Shown: positions 11,921-25,268, counted from the stretch's first letter. The stretch: DNA of 64,000 nucleotides from Whalleya microplaca (GCA_022497155.1 MU385711.1:1264673-1328672); one strand, 5' to 3'. Made by a program: numbers and translations. The notes: generated from the sequence alone by a model not told the origin.

Positions 11921-12727
11921 AAACATATTAGACGTGTTTTTCATCTTGAACTCGCCTCCATAGGTTTGGCAACATTACATTTGGGTGCCAAAAATATCCG
12001 GCGCAGCTTGAAAAACACATCAAAAACGGCTATTGTTTATCGCGGGCTTACGTACAGCTCCCTATATAAAGGCGCGCGAATTTGCATGGGAGACCGGAAA
12101 TTCTCAACTTGACTTCGCTTGTGTTAACTCTCTCAAACTGTATGTAAAAAGTTTTGTATAGATAGTATATATATTTCTTGTATTACTAGTCAAGATACAT
12201 CTCCTTAAGTATTTATAAAATTTCTCTTTCGCAACTCACTGCACCGTATCAAGGGGGGGTTTGGGTGTATAAAGGGGGTTGGTTGGGTTGGATATCTTTA
12301 GCACGTCACTTCACTTGTTGTGACATACAATATCTGACTACAGATCTTGCTTGCAGAGGAAAGGTTACTTACAGCTAATATTTACAAAAGATATATGCGT
12401 TGTATGAGGGAAGAGGCAGTCTCAAGTCTTCTACATCAAATGATGTCGGTATAGACAGAGGGCTTTGTGTCTAATTTCCAATAAGATATGGTCATGCATG
12501 TGTATGATGGTTTGAGTATACAGCTAATAAAAGAATCAAAACCTTCAAATAATATTCCAAAGGGGGAGTGCTCATTCGCAATAAGTCACTTGCACCGAGT
12601 CCTTTCCTGAAGTCTAAATGCTCATGCTTTGGTATCACCGTCTGTTTCTTGGTAAATCAGCGAAACTTGTCGATTATCATCACTATGCCTCTTGAATTAA
12701 CTTCGCCTGCATTCTCATCTTTGTGTC
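11921..12727. other. Intergenic, 3' sides of convergent genes
   Basis: Contains the 3' end of the receptor transcript and, toward 12.7 kb, the downstream end of the b561 transcript. No gene seen. Confidence 0.5.
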
Positions 12728-12865
12728 TCAATTTCGAAGTCTGGCTCGTTCCATTGATATGCCGTAGATACCCAGCCCGATCCCAAAGCCAACCCCAAAC
12801 CCCAAAAGTCCCAGTGATCCAAACGCCAGATGATGCAGCTCATACGATTTTACACCCAGTCTCAT
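12728..12865 (-). CDS. 45-residue one-helix small protein ORF
   Basis: ATG at 12865 to TGA at 12728 gives 45 residues with one hydrophobic Gly-rich helix (LAFGSLGLLGFGVGFGIGLG) between a short basic start (MRLGVK) and a basic end (SMERARLRN). It begins 20 nt after the stop of the DOMON-b561 gene on the same strand, so it probably lies in that gene's 3' UTR or forms a separate tiny gene. The Gly-x-x-Gly pattern suggests helix packing in a membrane. Below usual annotation length. It could be chance, but the frame has good coding texture. No family recognised. Confidence 0.4.
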   Translation of the reverse strand: MRLGVKSYELHHLAFGSLGLLGFGVGFGIGLGIYGISMERARLRN

Positions 12866-12884
12866 AGTTTCACTCTTTTACCTA

Positions 12885-14471
12885 CTACACGTACTCTCTA
12901 GCGTTCTGCTTGGGTCCCAAGTCCACACCCCTGGCGCCCCGTGATGATTGATACGGTGCGTATGAGCCCATCGCAGGCATACTAGCATTTTGGCCAGGAT
13001 GAGTTGGCTGAGGTGGTCCAGTGATCGTAATGGTAGGGCCGTATCCGGCTTGGGCATCGGGCTGCCTCCACGGCTCCAGATTGTAACCGCTTGGCTCGTC
13101 TCCCGCATTCTTATCCTTCTTCCAATGCTTTGAAAGAAATTTCTTCGTCAATAGAATGATGAGTATTCCCGGGAAGATAATGAGTACTAGGCCGGCTAGC
13201 ACATAGTTGTAGTGTGGAGCCTGGGCTAGCGGGAAGCCTCTGTGAGGGGTATTAGGAGAGATCTTTTAGGGGAAGGTAAAGATAAGGTAATGCTTACAGA
13301 AACCCGTTGACGACTCCCATGACGATAACCACACGACCCATCCATACATGAATAGGGGCTAATTTGGTCGTCTGCTGTGTCTCCTTAAACTTGCGATGAT
13401 GCAAGAAACCCAGCGTGAACTGCACGAATATGAAGATGAAGATAAGGATGCCGATGACCTGATGGGCGGTATTGAACTTTTTAGACTGCGCAGCAGTTAG
13501 CATGTCTTTCCTCCTCACGGTCACATTTCCAACGTACCCTATTGTAGAACCCGCTGATATGAAAGCCAAGACCGGAACCGATGATTGTTCCAATGAGAGC
13601 AAGCCCCTGATTAATTCCATGCCAGCGCACCCAGTTGCCGAGCCTGAGAACCAGAATGCCAAAGGGGTATGCGCCCACGAACACGATGACCATGATGATG
13701 GCGTGCGCCACAGCCGCAACGTCCTTTTTACCTTGCTTGTCCAACCCCTGGACCGAAGCAATAGACGTGCTATCATTGGAGGCCTTGATCGTGGGGATGG
13801 CGCCCGGGCCAGTAGCGTGAACCAGATCCATCGTGAAAGTGCCGTACATGTAATGCATCTTGAGCGGGGCATCGATGGCATCGCTCTTGAGCTCTCCGCC
13901 CTCACCTATCGCGTATAGCATATTCTGCGACTTACTCGCGACGTCAATCTTGCCATTCGACCAAGAGCGGCAGTTGCCACAACGCCCGTTGAAGACGTAC
14001 GTCGTGTCATTGATGAGTCCGGTCCCCTCAAGCGCCTCGACCTTGATCTCGGGCGCCGCTACCGGCTCCGAGTGCCCGTAGGCGATGCGAGGGGACAGTG
14101 TGACATTCTTTCCAGACGCAGAAGGGTATGTGAGCAGAACCAGTGAGCCGGCCATATTGTTAGAGCCCAGGCCGACAGCACCCCAGGTCATGGCCGTGGG
14201 TATCATGAGTGTGAAGTATAGGTCTGTGGTGGAATCGTTCGGGACATTGAGGGCAAAGGCGAGGTCCCGTGTTGGAGATATGAAGACTGAGGCTGCGGTG
14301 TCATTGCCGGCATCTTGCGCCCGCGAAGAAATCACCAAGAAACAGAAGGCTAATAATGTAAGTCAGCATCGAGGCCTCCAATGCGCGCTCTCGTAGGCGG
14401 GTGATTTCAGGAGTATAATGGATCATACTTATTAATATCAGCGTCAGCTGATGAATATTTGATGTCCACAT
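12885..14471 (-). CDS. Secreted-type DOMON / cytochrome b561 membrane protein
   Basis: Predicted transmembrane electron carrier: an extracellular DOMON domain related to the cellobiose dehydrogenase cytochrome, then a cytochrome b561 ferric-reductase-like core. Exons 14471-14429, 14349-13538, 13485-13298 and 13239-12885 join in frame to give 465 residues. I place the start at 14471 because exon 1 then supplies a signal peptide (LTLILITFCFLVISSRAQ) through a GTATGA..TTAG intron. The DOMON region is about residues 25-190, with a Cys pair in GRCGNCRSW. The b561 helices carry the expected His residues: VAHAII, WHGINQG, NTAHQVIG and APIHVWMG. The cytosolic tail is Pro/Gln-rich. Likely role: ascorbate- or quinol-linked transmembrane electron transfer. 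Confidence 0.9.
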
Positions 14472-15489
14472 CGTTTCGTATAATTATTAGAATACTACCC
14501 GGCGTCAAGCTCTAGGCTGGTGTTTGTAAAGACTAAAGACTGCAGACTATCACAGTCCCTGTTTCCAGTGTAAGAGAGAAGATGAATGAAATACAACACA
14601 ACAATTGAACGAGACTAATAAACCCGAGGTGATGGGCTGCAGAAATAAATTATTCACCTTGAACCCTGCATCCAATTCTTCAACGCATCGCTCTATTCTA
14701 TTTAAATGGTCTCGCATCACGCATGCATCATCTCGAGCGTCGTAGCGTCAGGCATTGGACGACAGCGCGCCAAGCCCACCGGCAAGCCGGCATGGAGGCA
14801 GAGCATCTAAACTGTCACATTGCTGGACGCTGATTGGCCAACTCTAAAAATCGCCGTAATGTGAAGGCGTTGATTGGCGGTGCCCAGCGGTTCTCGAAGT
14901 CCCCTAACCGCCGGCACCCCTGAAAGTCACTGCCGGCAGCCGCCTGCAATGTGCTCAGAGTCTTGACGGCGATTATATTTAGTCGCCCGGTTCTGATTTG
15001 GCGCTCACCTTCTGCGCCCCTCCCGCTGCAGAAACATAACGTTGACCTCTTTTTGCTGGGTACTGTCCAGGATCAGTATTGTCAAACTAGGTCTTTTGAC
15101 GAATTTAAAATTTGAGTGTGAGAATTCAGGAATAGTCCATAGGTATCACAACGAGGCTCAATGATATGTACATGTCAAATTCATACCACGTCCTAAATGA
15201 GCCAACAGAGCGAAATACATACCACCAGCGCTGTTAGGAATTGAACCTAACTCACCTTGTTTTCTCAGCCACAGCTGACCTACGTAACAGTTTATCATGG
15301 GCGACGTAGAATCTGTTTGAACGATCAGAATTAATCCACCCAGTTGATTGAACTTCGTGTTATTCCGGCGCTTAGCATAGGCTATCTTAAAACCGAGATC
15401 TGGGCACATAGGTTTACGGAGGAGAGACTGTGGTAAAAAAGGATTGGGGAGCAAGATCCACGTTGCTGGCGGCGGGGGCAAAAGTGAGC
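14472..15489. other. Intergenic, b561 promoter and tRNA 3' flank
   Basis: Holds the upstream region of the DOMON-b561 gene. The part at about 14730-15010 is GC-richer with CGCC/CCGGC blocks. No gene was recognised. Confidence 0.5.
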
Positions 15490-15561
15490 TCTCGATCGGG
15501 GAATTGAACCCCGGTCTCCAGCGTGACAAGCTGGCATACTAACCACTATACTAATCGAGAT
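15490..15561 (-). tRNA. tRNA-Asp (GTC anticodon)
   Basis: Complete 72-nt tRNA without intron. On the minus strand the 7-bp acceptor pairs TCTCGAT with ATCGAGA, followed by discriminator G. The D-arm A box reads TTAGTATAGTGGTTAGTAT, the anticodon loop is CTTGTCAC (GTC), and the T arm reads CCGGGGTTCAATTCCCCG. The acceptor differs from the common fungal TCCTCGG type but stays fully paired. Confidence 0.93.
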
Positions 15562-16458
15562 GATGAGTAATCAACTATGTTAGAACTTTCTCATTATGGC
15601 ATAAAACCACTAGGAACTTGTCTATAGACCATGAGGGGATGTTCACGGGTAAGTTTCAACAATCACTTTGAAAGAGTACTTTCGTTGTCAATCGCCACAC
15701 CTTGGGATTATACCGCTTTAGCAAATGCACATACTCCAATGACCCTTCCTCCATACTATTTCGAAAAAAATGAATAAATCGACTTAAGACAAAGATGTCG
15801 TTGGTAGTCTAGTCGTTACAGATCCGCAGTAGCCCCTGAGAGAGGTAGTGGAGCTGATGGAATGAGCTGTATTGTTGGCTCTCAGGGGTGACTAGGTAAT
15901 ATGACTATCATTTTACAGGAAAACGCGACCGTGATTCTGCTGTCCTACCCCTGTAGGAGATGGGAAGGAGACATTATAAATTCCCTCTCCCGTCGTATGG
16001 TATAGTGCATCGTCCCAAATCCGATGCCCGAGAAGGCAAAGCCCTAGTTGGCGCCTGCTGCAAGATTATGCAGCGTAGCGGTTTTACTGACAACAGCAGT
16101 GTCAAGTCATGGTTCGATGACTATGGCGAAACTGGAAATATGGGCTGTTAAAAGTGAATAGATATTTAGAGAACATGGATTCCTCGGAATTACTGGTCTT
16201 CGGCGACGGTCTAGGTAAGCCCAACTGCAATGTTTGCCTTGGCGCAGAAACGCTGAAGCATGGCTTCAAGGAGTGGTCGGTCAGCTAGCACAGAGCAGTT
16301 GTTACTGAGGGGCTTACTTGATAGTGTTCATGTCCGCATCCCATAGTATTGTGTCCATACAGAGCTCAGACATGATACGAGCCACAGGGAAATAATCAAT
16401 AAAATGAAGGCAAACATTATCATTATTGTTGTGCATTCTACGTAATCTCATTGTAGAT
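15562..16458. other. Intergenic with inverted repeat and A-box-like motif
   Basis: Contains a 10-bp inverted repeat (15833-15842 with 15879-15888, CCCCTGAGAG/CTCTCAGGGG). Just before it is a tRNA A-box-like string GGTAGTCTAGTCGTTA without a B box, perhaps a 5' tRNA-half relic. No protein gene is supported. Confidence 0.45.
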
Positions 16459-17587
16459 CTATAGCCCATTGAGTTGGTCCTGCGCTGCTATCGCATCCCC
16501 CACACTGATGAAGTCGAGCTGTAATGGCAACGAGTTAGTAAACAGGTATTAAGTATGAATAGGTTATGTCAAAATCGACCACTCACCAACACTACATTCG
16601 GATTACGCCCGTAGTTGCTGTTGCAGGTATCAGTCTGTGAAATGATCGAGTCTTTCGAGTTGGTATCGGCGGCGTTGACCAAATCTGGAATCAACACATC
16701 AGGCAAGACCTCCACGTTCAAGTTGTGATTAGCAAGGAACATTCGGCCATCTGCTGAAGCACCTGCGGGCCTGTCGATACCACACTGGGTGAGCTCTGCA
16801 CGCAATCAGGAGTTAGTATATCTACCGTTTGGATAAGTTCAGGGGTTAAAAGTCATGTCTCTGAAGTTCCAACTCTAGAGACTTCCCAAACAGATTGATG
16901 TAGCTCCCAAGATAGGTTGAATACGTACTGTCCTCAAGTGGGTCGAAAGGCGTCTCAAAGTAATAGGCGAACTCGTCTAAGATATATGGCACTTTCGAAG
17001 TGTCCATGTTGTAGTCTGCAATCTGTCAGCCTTCTGACTTGCATCCACAATCTTTACTTAGGTCCGTAATCCCTACCCATAAACACGATTACCCTTGTCC
17101 CATCGGCGATCAGCTCTCCTAATGTAGGCCAGTCATTCAACGCGAGTTGGACTTCCGGCGTAAAGACATATGCGTCCAGTCCCGTGGCCTTAAACGCATC
17201 CCCGAACTTGTTGATATCGATCGCATCAGGGTTGGTGATCAGAAGCGTAACGACCTCATCTGCATGTCCATCGACCCACGTCTTGATACTTGCCAGGTAG
17301 TCTTGCAGAGAGCCAGCGTCCTTGAGTACACAAGACGTGTGGCACATCTCCGGAGTTCCATCCTTATCCTGTGTCTGCGCCTGGAGAAACCGCACGCCTT
17401 GGTCTAATTGCTGTTGTACGCTCGTGAGCTGGTTATCTGCGGGACCGATGCCCTGAAAAGGAGTATTGTGTGACCCGACGAAGGAGACACTGCTGTATGC
17501 GCGGTCACAGAGCTCTGCATGGCCGTTACAGTTTGCGGCAAGTGCACCTGCAGCGAGAGCGAGGACAGGAACAGCGATAGGGTGCAT
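16459..17587 (-). CDS. Secreted PLC-like phosphodiesterase
   Basis: Extracellular protein of the PLC-like phosphodiesterase TIM-barrel fold (PI-PLC X-like, fungal clade). Exons 17587-17077, 17015-16929, 16795-16587 and 16518-16459 join in frame to give 288 residues. Marks: signal peptide MHPIAVPVLALAAGALA, the first catalytic-type His in VSFVGSHNTPF (H40), a second in MCHTSCVL (H83), the barrel strand DEVVTLLITNPD, and a C-terminal DFISVGDAIAAQDQLNGL typical of the clade. Paired Cys residues (C20, C27, C82, C86) fit secretion. Natural substrate in this clade is unsettled, so phosphoinositide cleavage should not be assumed. Two CTATGGTTG direct repeats lie just upstream of the ATG. Confidence 0.9.
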
Positions 17588-19480
17588 TTTGCTATGGTTG
17601 CTATGGTTGCTATGAAGGCGAAGCCGATGGTGAGCTTCGAGCTTATATTGTTTAGACTGAATTGCCCATTATATTATTAGCGATGGCTAGATTTTATTCC
17701 GGCCGATGTCAAGGTTCTTGGTGGCAGGTCCATGCTTAAATAGCGTTTTTGAGGGCGTGCATGAAGGCATCATGTGTCCAATAGGGGACCAAGTCGGCTC
17801 ATCATGGGCTTGAGTTAAGCATATCCGTTGGTCGTTGCATTTAACTAGTTTAGCATGTACGCGAAACCTGTGGTCGGCTGTTCCGAGTTGGCGGTTGTAA
17901 CCTTCTGGATTTGATCCTGTGGTGGTCTTGTTCGCCCCCCGCCTCCCTCCCCCTGAGGGCTGAATCAAGATTTAACAGATAATCAGATCAAATGAGAGAG
18001 CTCACAGGGGCCACGATCTCAAAAAGATCCCTGAGACGCCTATCTTGTCTATGTTATCGACAAGGGGTCAGCGGCGAATTTCTGTGTCAAGTGCGGGGGG
18101 GTTATTTCCACTTTCGGCAGGACGAAACCACATGGCGACTCTGGGAATATATCACTCGGCATTATACCTCGTTGAAATCAAAGATGCAAAGGTCACCCGA
18201 ACCACGTAAATATTCGGTGGCAACCGACCGTGAAGCCTGTGATGATGATCAGGGACTACCGATGTCTCTCATATTTAGTGAAGTTAGTTGGAAGCCCTGG
18301 ATGGTAGAAAGAAACACCACGGCGTCTATTGACGACCCTGTTTAAGTTACGTATCAGTGCGAAGGTTCATTGTCAGATTGCGTTGGAGATCTGATAATAG
18401 ATGTGGGACTGAGGCTGTCGGGTCCTTCCAAACTTGGCCTACCTGGATTCTCTTAGTGGACAGCCCCTCCCGAGCAGCCGAGCTTCAGCAAGGGTAACAG
18501 TGGAGATCAGGTACTACGTAGTACTCAAGCAAATCTACAACTGTATCTGAACCATCTATCTTTACTCCCATACTTGTGTATCATTCCATCTATATCTTTC
18601 CAATCTATATTTTTAACAGATCGACATCATTACCATAGCAGCAGATCCATTTTATCAGACTGTTGCAGATCTAACACTTACGTAATAGATACATATACCA
18701 TTACTCAGCATCGTACAACACTACTAGATATAAAGTGTAGTTCAGCTTCAATATGTCGAAACTCGACTGCCTGAAACCTAACAATCGTGACTCAAGTGAG
18801 ATGAATATTACTAGGTATATAGCGAACACGATTTTAGATGATCCAGGCATAACAGATCTTCTGAACTCATACATTTGGCACACTTCTGAAGAATTATGAG
18901 GTTAATCTCGCCTATATTTGATGCTAGCTATCGTGACTGTTTCTTGGTGTTTCCTGGTACTCAGCTACCAGCCACCTAACTTCATGCGCTGCTACCCTTA
19001 ACCGCAATCGCGTTTGTGAATCGCTCCTGGGAAGTTTCTGTGTTAGTTTACTTCTTGGGAAGAAGTCTCATTTGTCAGATGTAGGATTAATGGGTATTAT
19101 TAACAGCACAGTGAGAGGCCATCTTAGTGGCTCAGTGAGATTGATTGAAAAAGACAACTTTTTACTTGACTTTACTTGATTTTCCGTTTGATACCTATAC
19201 TGTCACAATTTCATATATCTGTATTCCCATTTGCTGAGTTCTAGAAATCTATATCATCCCGTAAGATGCGTATTAACGAGAGCCCGGCTGTGTTGTAAGG
19301 AATCAAATTCAAGTAGTCTACAATATTCAGCCCCTTTCGCACTGCCAATCTAGAAATAATGGGATTTGGTGCTACAGCATGTCACACGGCGATTGGAGCC
19401 AAGACCTGTTAGAAGCTATACGAGATACAGGAATGCTGCACAAGTACATATATTAGGTGCTATTAGATATTATTCGATAC

Positions 19481-19687
19481 TGTTGGAATGTATGACTGCC
19501 TAACAAAAAGTATGATTACCAGACGGCGGCTATGTCGGCAATAGACTAGATACGTACCAGGAATACGTACCGCGGCAGCAGGTCTATAAAGACCTGTCGC
19601 CGAACCTCAGACTCAGATTGAAACTTAGAACAACAAGCACCCTCAGAGGGCCTAGAGAATTATTGCTGAATTGATATATTCCAAGCC
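19481..19687 (+). mobile_element. Candidate copia-type solo or 5' LTR, decayed
   Basis: Begins TGTTGGAATG, the usual start of Ty1/copia LTRs, and ends near ATTCCAAGC, close to the inverted end TTCCAACA. Inside, TATAAA at about 19587 is followed by a leader-like stretch ACTTAGAACAACAAGCACC, as in fungal copia LTRs. Directly after the end comes TGAATTACAGCC, which resembles a primer-binding site. No second LTR was found downstream, so it may be a solo or truncated copy. Confidence 0.4.
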
Positions 19688-19939
19688 CTGAATTACAGCC
19701 ATTGTCACACAGCATCAGTCTTCTGATTTGAACTATAAACAGTACATGGCTGAATATCTGCCATAAAGTCTACATACCTGAAGGCACTATCACATTCAAG
19801 TCTCGCATTTTACTCTTTGATGTGCCCTGTCAGCATACCTTACGTATGTTGTTATTAAGGTCTCGCTGTTGCTAAGGTGCACTTATAGGGATAAATGTGT
19901 TGAATCGAGGGTCAAGGAACCGGCGCAGTATAAGGCGAA

Positions 19940-20110
19940 CAGTGGCATTGTGCATATATAACAGGCCATCTCCCACTCTAGAATAGCTGAACCTCAGGTC
20001 AATCAAATCTCGTCAACCATGTATTTCGACAGAATGCGGGCCTCGTTACGGCCGTGACCTGTACATATATAAGAGCCCCTGCCTCCTATAGATAGCTTCA
20101 CTTGTAACAA
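19940..20110 (+). repeat. Two diverged promoter-like blocks in tandem
   Basis: Blocks at about 19953 and 20060 both read GTG/GTA-CATATATAA followed by pyrimidine-rich sequence and CTATAG/CTAGAATAG, about 106 nt apart. This looks like a tandem duplication carrying a TATA-type start region, possibly from an LTR or a lost gene. Confidence 0.35.
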
Positions 20111-23100
20111 CCAAACCATTATTCCCCTTGTTACTTTGTCCCATATCGACGGCATTTTGTCGAGAAGACTATATTAGGAACCAATTCTGAGGATATTCAA
20201 AAATTGACAAGATCCTGTTGCGGGCGTTATTCCACATAATACATAGCTAAACATCTTCTTCCGTCAGTCGAAACCCTATGGGAAGCCAGTACATGATCTT
20301 CTAGTACTACTGTGCTGAGAATATGCTAAGGGCAGAACCATACTAAGCGGATTCAAGGCTGATGACTCTGTCATCGCCCTAATTTGACTTCTTCGGTTAT
20401 GCGGCAAAGAGATATACGTAGACATACGAGCTTCCTATGACGCTGCAGGCTGAATAAATCAGATGGCCCAATATAGGCGGGATCAACAAGAATACATTAT
20501 TGCTTCATGCTGCATACGGATGGATGTACACCAGTGATAAAGTTCACGCTGGGTACTCTATCATCACTTGCCTTTATGGGTCTACAGCACTCGGAAATAG
20601 TTGTACCGCAAGGGTTATATTCCTGGTCGAGATGCTAAGCCAGAGTATCGTAAGCCGGTGTGTTAACTCCTAGGTTGATCATGATCTCAAGACATGAGGA
20701 TTGACAATAAGCTGGCTCCGTCATCAAGTCTACATTATCAAAGTCTACTGCAGTCATCAGGTAGTCTATTCTACACCCTCAGGTACATCATCATCTCAAG
20801 CCGCCAGCAATTAATAGATTAGATAGAGTTCCGTGATGGATAACTAGCACATCCGGGGCAGCTTACAAGCCTGCGTAGACTATACTACTACGCACATTCC
20901 GAGGCGACGCAACACAATTCAGCCGCAGAATTCTCGGAGATCTCTCTAGCTATAGTGGATCTGTTACTTCAAATCAAGAGTTGATATCACGATTGTAAAT
21001 ACAGGACGATCTATGGACAAACGACAAGCTCACACGTACATTAGTCATCTTATCGCCCACATATATATGGCGTATACAGCCGTATGAAGTAATGCAGTAA
21101 TGTACCGATCTGTATTTGAAAGAGGAGAGTGATATCATAGGCCGATCAGCCGCTACTCAATGTATGAACCCTCAACATATGCCCTGGTCCTTGCTATGTG
21201 TTTGTGATTGATGTAGGTACTACCGTACTGTTGTATGATTTATTTGCATGTATACTTCAAATCCTGAAGCCAACATATGAGGTCTTTCCCCTCCACATTC
21301 AGTCTAGTTGAGCATATTGATATCTAGGTATGACCTTCGGAGTCATGTAGTCTTTATCTGTTCTCGATTAAACTACTGGTTGGTCTTAGTATCTACTAAA
21401 AGGGTCACAACTAATTTCTTGGTGCGTAATATCCTAGATGTATCTTAGGGGCAGATGATTTGAGCAGCATGAGGGGACTGACTCTTTGTCTCACGCTGCT
21501 GACATCAGAGGATATAGTGTGCTTGCCTCACATGTATAGGAGCTGAGATCAGCTGCGGCGTGTGCGAGTGACACATGTAACAACTCGGCCTAGTTAAGCT
21601 TGAAGTCACAGCGGATGTTACCACCTTTTTCTGTGGAATAGATAGTCTATCTTATCTGTAATTCAAGTACCCGACACTGCCTATCATCTTGTGCCTCGAG
21701 CCTATCTTCACTTGGTCAGATAACGTTTGCCTAGTATCTGACAGATCGAGGTCGGAGGTCGCGATGCCTAGGTTTGGCCGAGGGAGGGCGGATGGGGGAG
21801 CTGAAGGAACTAGGCGCATATAGCATGAGCTTACTTACTCGGATGTATGTATAGGTCTATCTAAAGAAACTCAAATTAAGTTTAGGCGATCTTAGTTCCA
21901 ACCATTCTCGGGACCTCCAGATTCCAATATCTTGACAGCGAACTTCCATACAGCCGCATGGATACATACACACCTCGGAAACAGTCTCATGACTAGTAAC
22001 GTAAACCTTCAGGTATAGAAGTGCTTCAGCCTCTGGTAACTTGACTGCTTCTAAGAGGGAAGCACGTCGGAGCTAGCCACGGAAGAGTAGTTGCTAGGTT
22101 AACTAGCCTTGCGCGAACGAATAGCTATACGTGACTATAGGTTAGGCATAATATTAGGGATTCGTAACATCTGCTATAAATGTCGTCTATAAGCTAAAAT
22201 CAGTTATAGCATCAGATTCTAGGCGTAGACGAGGTTGATAAGACTAGCGGGGTATAGCCAGAGGGAGACCAAAGACAGTGGCCTCGTGCAAACTGTAGAG
22301 CGCTCAGTCCATCTTGCCCACATAATTTATTAGCACTGAGAATATTAGGATAGACGTAGCCAATCATCACGACGTCGAATATAGGAGATAAGAGATAGAG
22401 TTGCGGAGGGCATCTCCCTGTGCTGGAGTAAATCGTTCCGTCGCAGAGGCAAATAATGCTTGTGTGAAACGGCACGCGCAAACCATAGATTGCGTTAGAT
22501 AAGTGTCTTGTGGAGAGTTTTTACTAGAAGCCTTCTCGGCGCTAGCAAAAGGCCTTGGTCTCGCATCGTCGAAGTTTATAAGCGAAAGTTCCTAAAGTCC
22601 AGAGTGAAGGGTGGAATGACTGAGTTCGATAGAGGCTAGGAGAAGGCGTGAACCTTATATTTGCGTAGTCCCGTCCCACGTGGCAAGCCTCGATCTTCAG
22701 CTCAGATATGACCGTGTCATTCTGGGCCCTTCTGGTACCAACAAGGGTTGAACCGTACGGGCCTTTGACTAGTACATAGTATATACCACAGGTAGTATAT
22801 GCATGGATGGGTTAATGGCCGTGTAGTTCCCTTTCACTAAATTAGTTGATGCTAGCAATTCTCATACGAATTGAGCAAACCACACTTGTTATGCTGTAGT
22901 GAGCCCCCTAAAAGGTCCTGGCTTGATGCCTAACAGGGGTCGTTTTCCTTGGCCTCCGGATATGTAAACCTTCACTCTCCAGCTAAGAAAATATCGAGAA
23001 CCACTCCAAATCTATTCCGCACCACCAAACTAGCCCAACCGAAGCGGAAGAGGGGAATGATCTAGGACCATCCCGCCTTTATCCCAAGCTAGAGGGTTTG

Positions 23101-25268
23101 CTGGGACGCCTTACTGCGTAAGTCTTTGACGCTATATGTACGCGTGAGACGGGGTCTGAAGCCCGTGCCCAACCCCCCCTAGGGTCCTAGGGGGAGATAC
23201 TTGAGTTCAGGGCCTGATAGAATTTCTGGAGAATAACAGGAAAGAATGTTCCGATATGTATCGCATGCATTCTACCTAGCTGAAGCTAATAGTGACAGAT
23301 AGGGATTCCTCACCATATGTCGGGAACCATTTACCGACACACTGGAATGATTGACGAGCTGTTTTAGTCTTCTGGGTCCGTCTTCTTCTGGGCTACCCCG
23401 TAGAATGTCGCAGTGTGCCTGGAGTTTGAGGAACTTAGTCGGACATTGCTTTTTGTGACCCCCACACTATGACTTCGATGTCTGTTGAGATAGCATAGCT
23501 CATTACAGGATACGCGCCCCAATCAAGGTTTCAACGTATTTGCTGACCGCCAGCTGCCAGCTGCCAAATCATCTTTAGTGATTGAAAAACAAAAGTAGAA
23601 GAGAGCAAAGCCAGGTTTATTTCATCCACTACAAACTGCAACGTGTTTGATGTTTTTGAGAAGGGGATTGAGATTGTTCTAGATCGTAGATATCTAATGA
23701 ATTCTCTCAAGACTAGTGAGTATGCCCAATTGTAGAAAATACTATAACGGCAGTTTAGCCAGGTGACTACGTGCTATCACTACCCCTAATTCACCTAAGA
23801 GAGCTAATTGACCCTAACATAACAGTCTCCTGTTCTCTGCGACAGAAGCACATGTCAGGATTTCGGCCTTTTGTGGAAGTTCTGTACTTTCTATCGGAAA
23901 GAAGGAACTAACACCCGAGCAAATTGGAATGGTTCATGGGTTCAGAAGGCGCTGGGGCTTTGACACCTCGCATTCGAGAGCCCGAAAGAGTTAGGAGAAG
24001 GGGGTTGACGGGCGGGGAACCGCGTGACGTATGTCTGTGGCATTCATGATGCCTTGAGACTCGATCTTCATATACTTCTACTGCTCACTAAATCGATTGG
24101 TCCGGGCCGTTCTCCCTATCCGACGGTCAAACTCTATTTCGAGCCAAGAAAGGACCTTCACGGATATCTTTGCTGTTAAGAGCGTTTTGTAACGAGGAAA
24201 CATTCAACGACACGCCGAATTATATCCAGTACGGTCGAAGCTAGATCAATATTGCCCGTGGGATGCTTTGACGCTTTTTAAAGCAAGCGGCGTGAATATT
24301 TTTCCAGCTCCAATCATTGTGTTCGAAAGACGTCGGAATTGTGGTAATGTTGACGTCTTTTCCTTACTCTAGTATATATTTCTTCGAGGTAGGGCATTTT
24401 TCAGCGTATCGGATACTTGCGCCGTCATCTCTAGGCCATTAACATAGTCCTTATTGATAACACGTAGTGGTTGTGCTTTGTGCTAACGGTAAAGATCAAA
24501 CAAATTCAGATTGCTCTATTCCTGAGCCCACAAGTTGGAATAGACATAAAAATTGTGCCCAACTTGAGCCTGACCAACTCAAGGTCAAGCCTTATTGGCT
24601 TTGAGCGTCGGGTGAAACGAAGACAGAGGAAACCGTAACAACCCCTAGGACTGGATTTTTGTTGAAATGTTCAAGTATGCGAAAGTAGAGCCATATTCGT
24701 GTGTGGTAACAGATTAGGTAGGCAGGTTGTGTCATTGTGTCTGTAGGGTTTGTAACCCCCTTGTCCGAAGGACTGACCAATTTTCATGATCGACGACGCT
24801 AGACAGGAAGAACTATACAGTTGCGAGCTATCCGGGGATCAACCTTGTAACGTTTGGAATAAACCGATCGCTGGAGAACAAGAGGAATCAACGCTGTCCT
24901 TCGGAGAAACCCAATACACAGCAAAGTCCAAACCATCTCTTCATTGCTAGCCCACGTGTTGTGGACCGATCAATGATGCTCATGAGGAGATTGGATATGA
25001 TCGTCTGTTGGATGTTCTCGAGAGGCTTGACCGCATAGTCCCTTTTGGGCACATGGTGTCTTCGCCCAGACCTGATTCTGTCTTCATTTACTGACGTAGC
25101 ATTCGCAAAACAAGTTTTGCATCTGGGATATGAGAAGCTCAAGTACGGAGTAGTATGTAGAATCTGAATCCGCGCCGGTGGGTTACAACATTTAGTTGCC
25201 GGCGCTATTGATATGTACACACGCGCACATTACCGCACACACGCTACTAGTATCGAGCGGTGCAGTGT

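Noticed and set aside
15158..15529. 123-codon minus-strand open frame
   Set aside because: Runs into the tRNA-Asp gene and has no protein texture.
17992..18345. 117-codon plus-strand open frame in the first desert
   Set aside because: No helix, strand or motif pattern; no exon partners; composition like its surroundings.
24888..25220. 110-codon minus-strand open frame
   Set aside because: No recognisable pattern and no splice partners; treated as chance.
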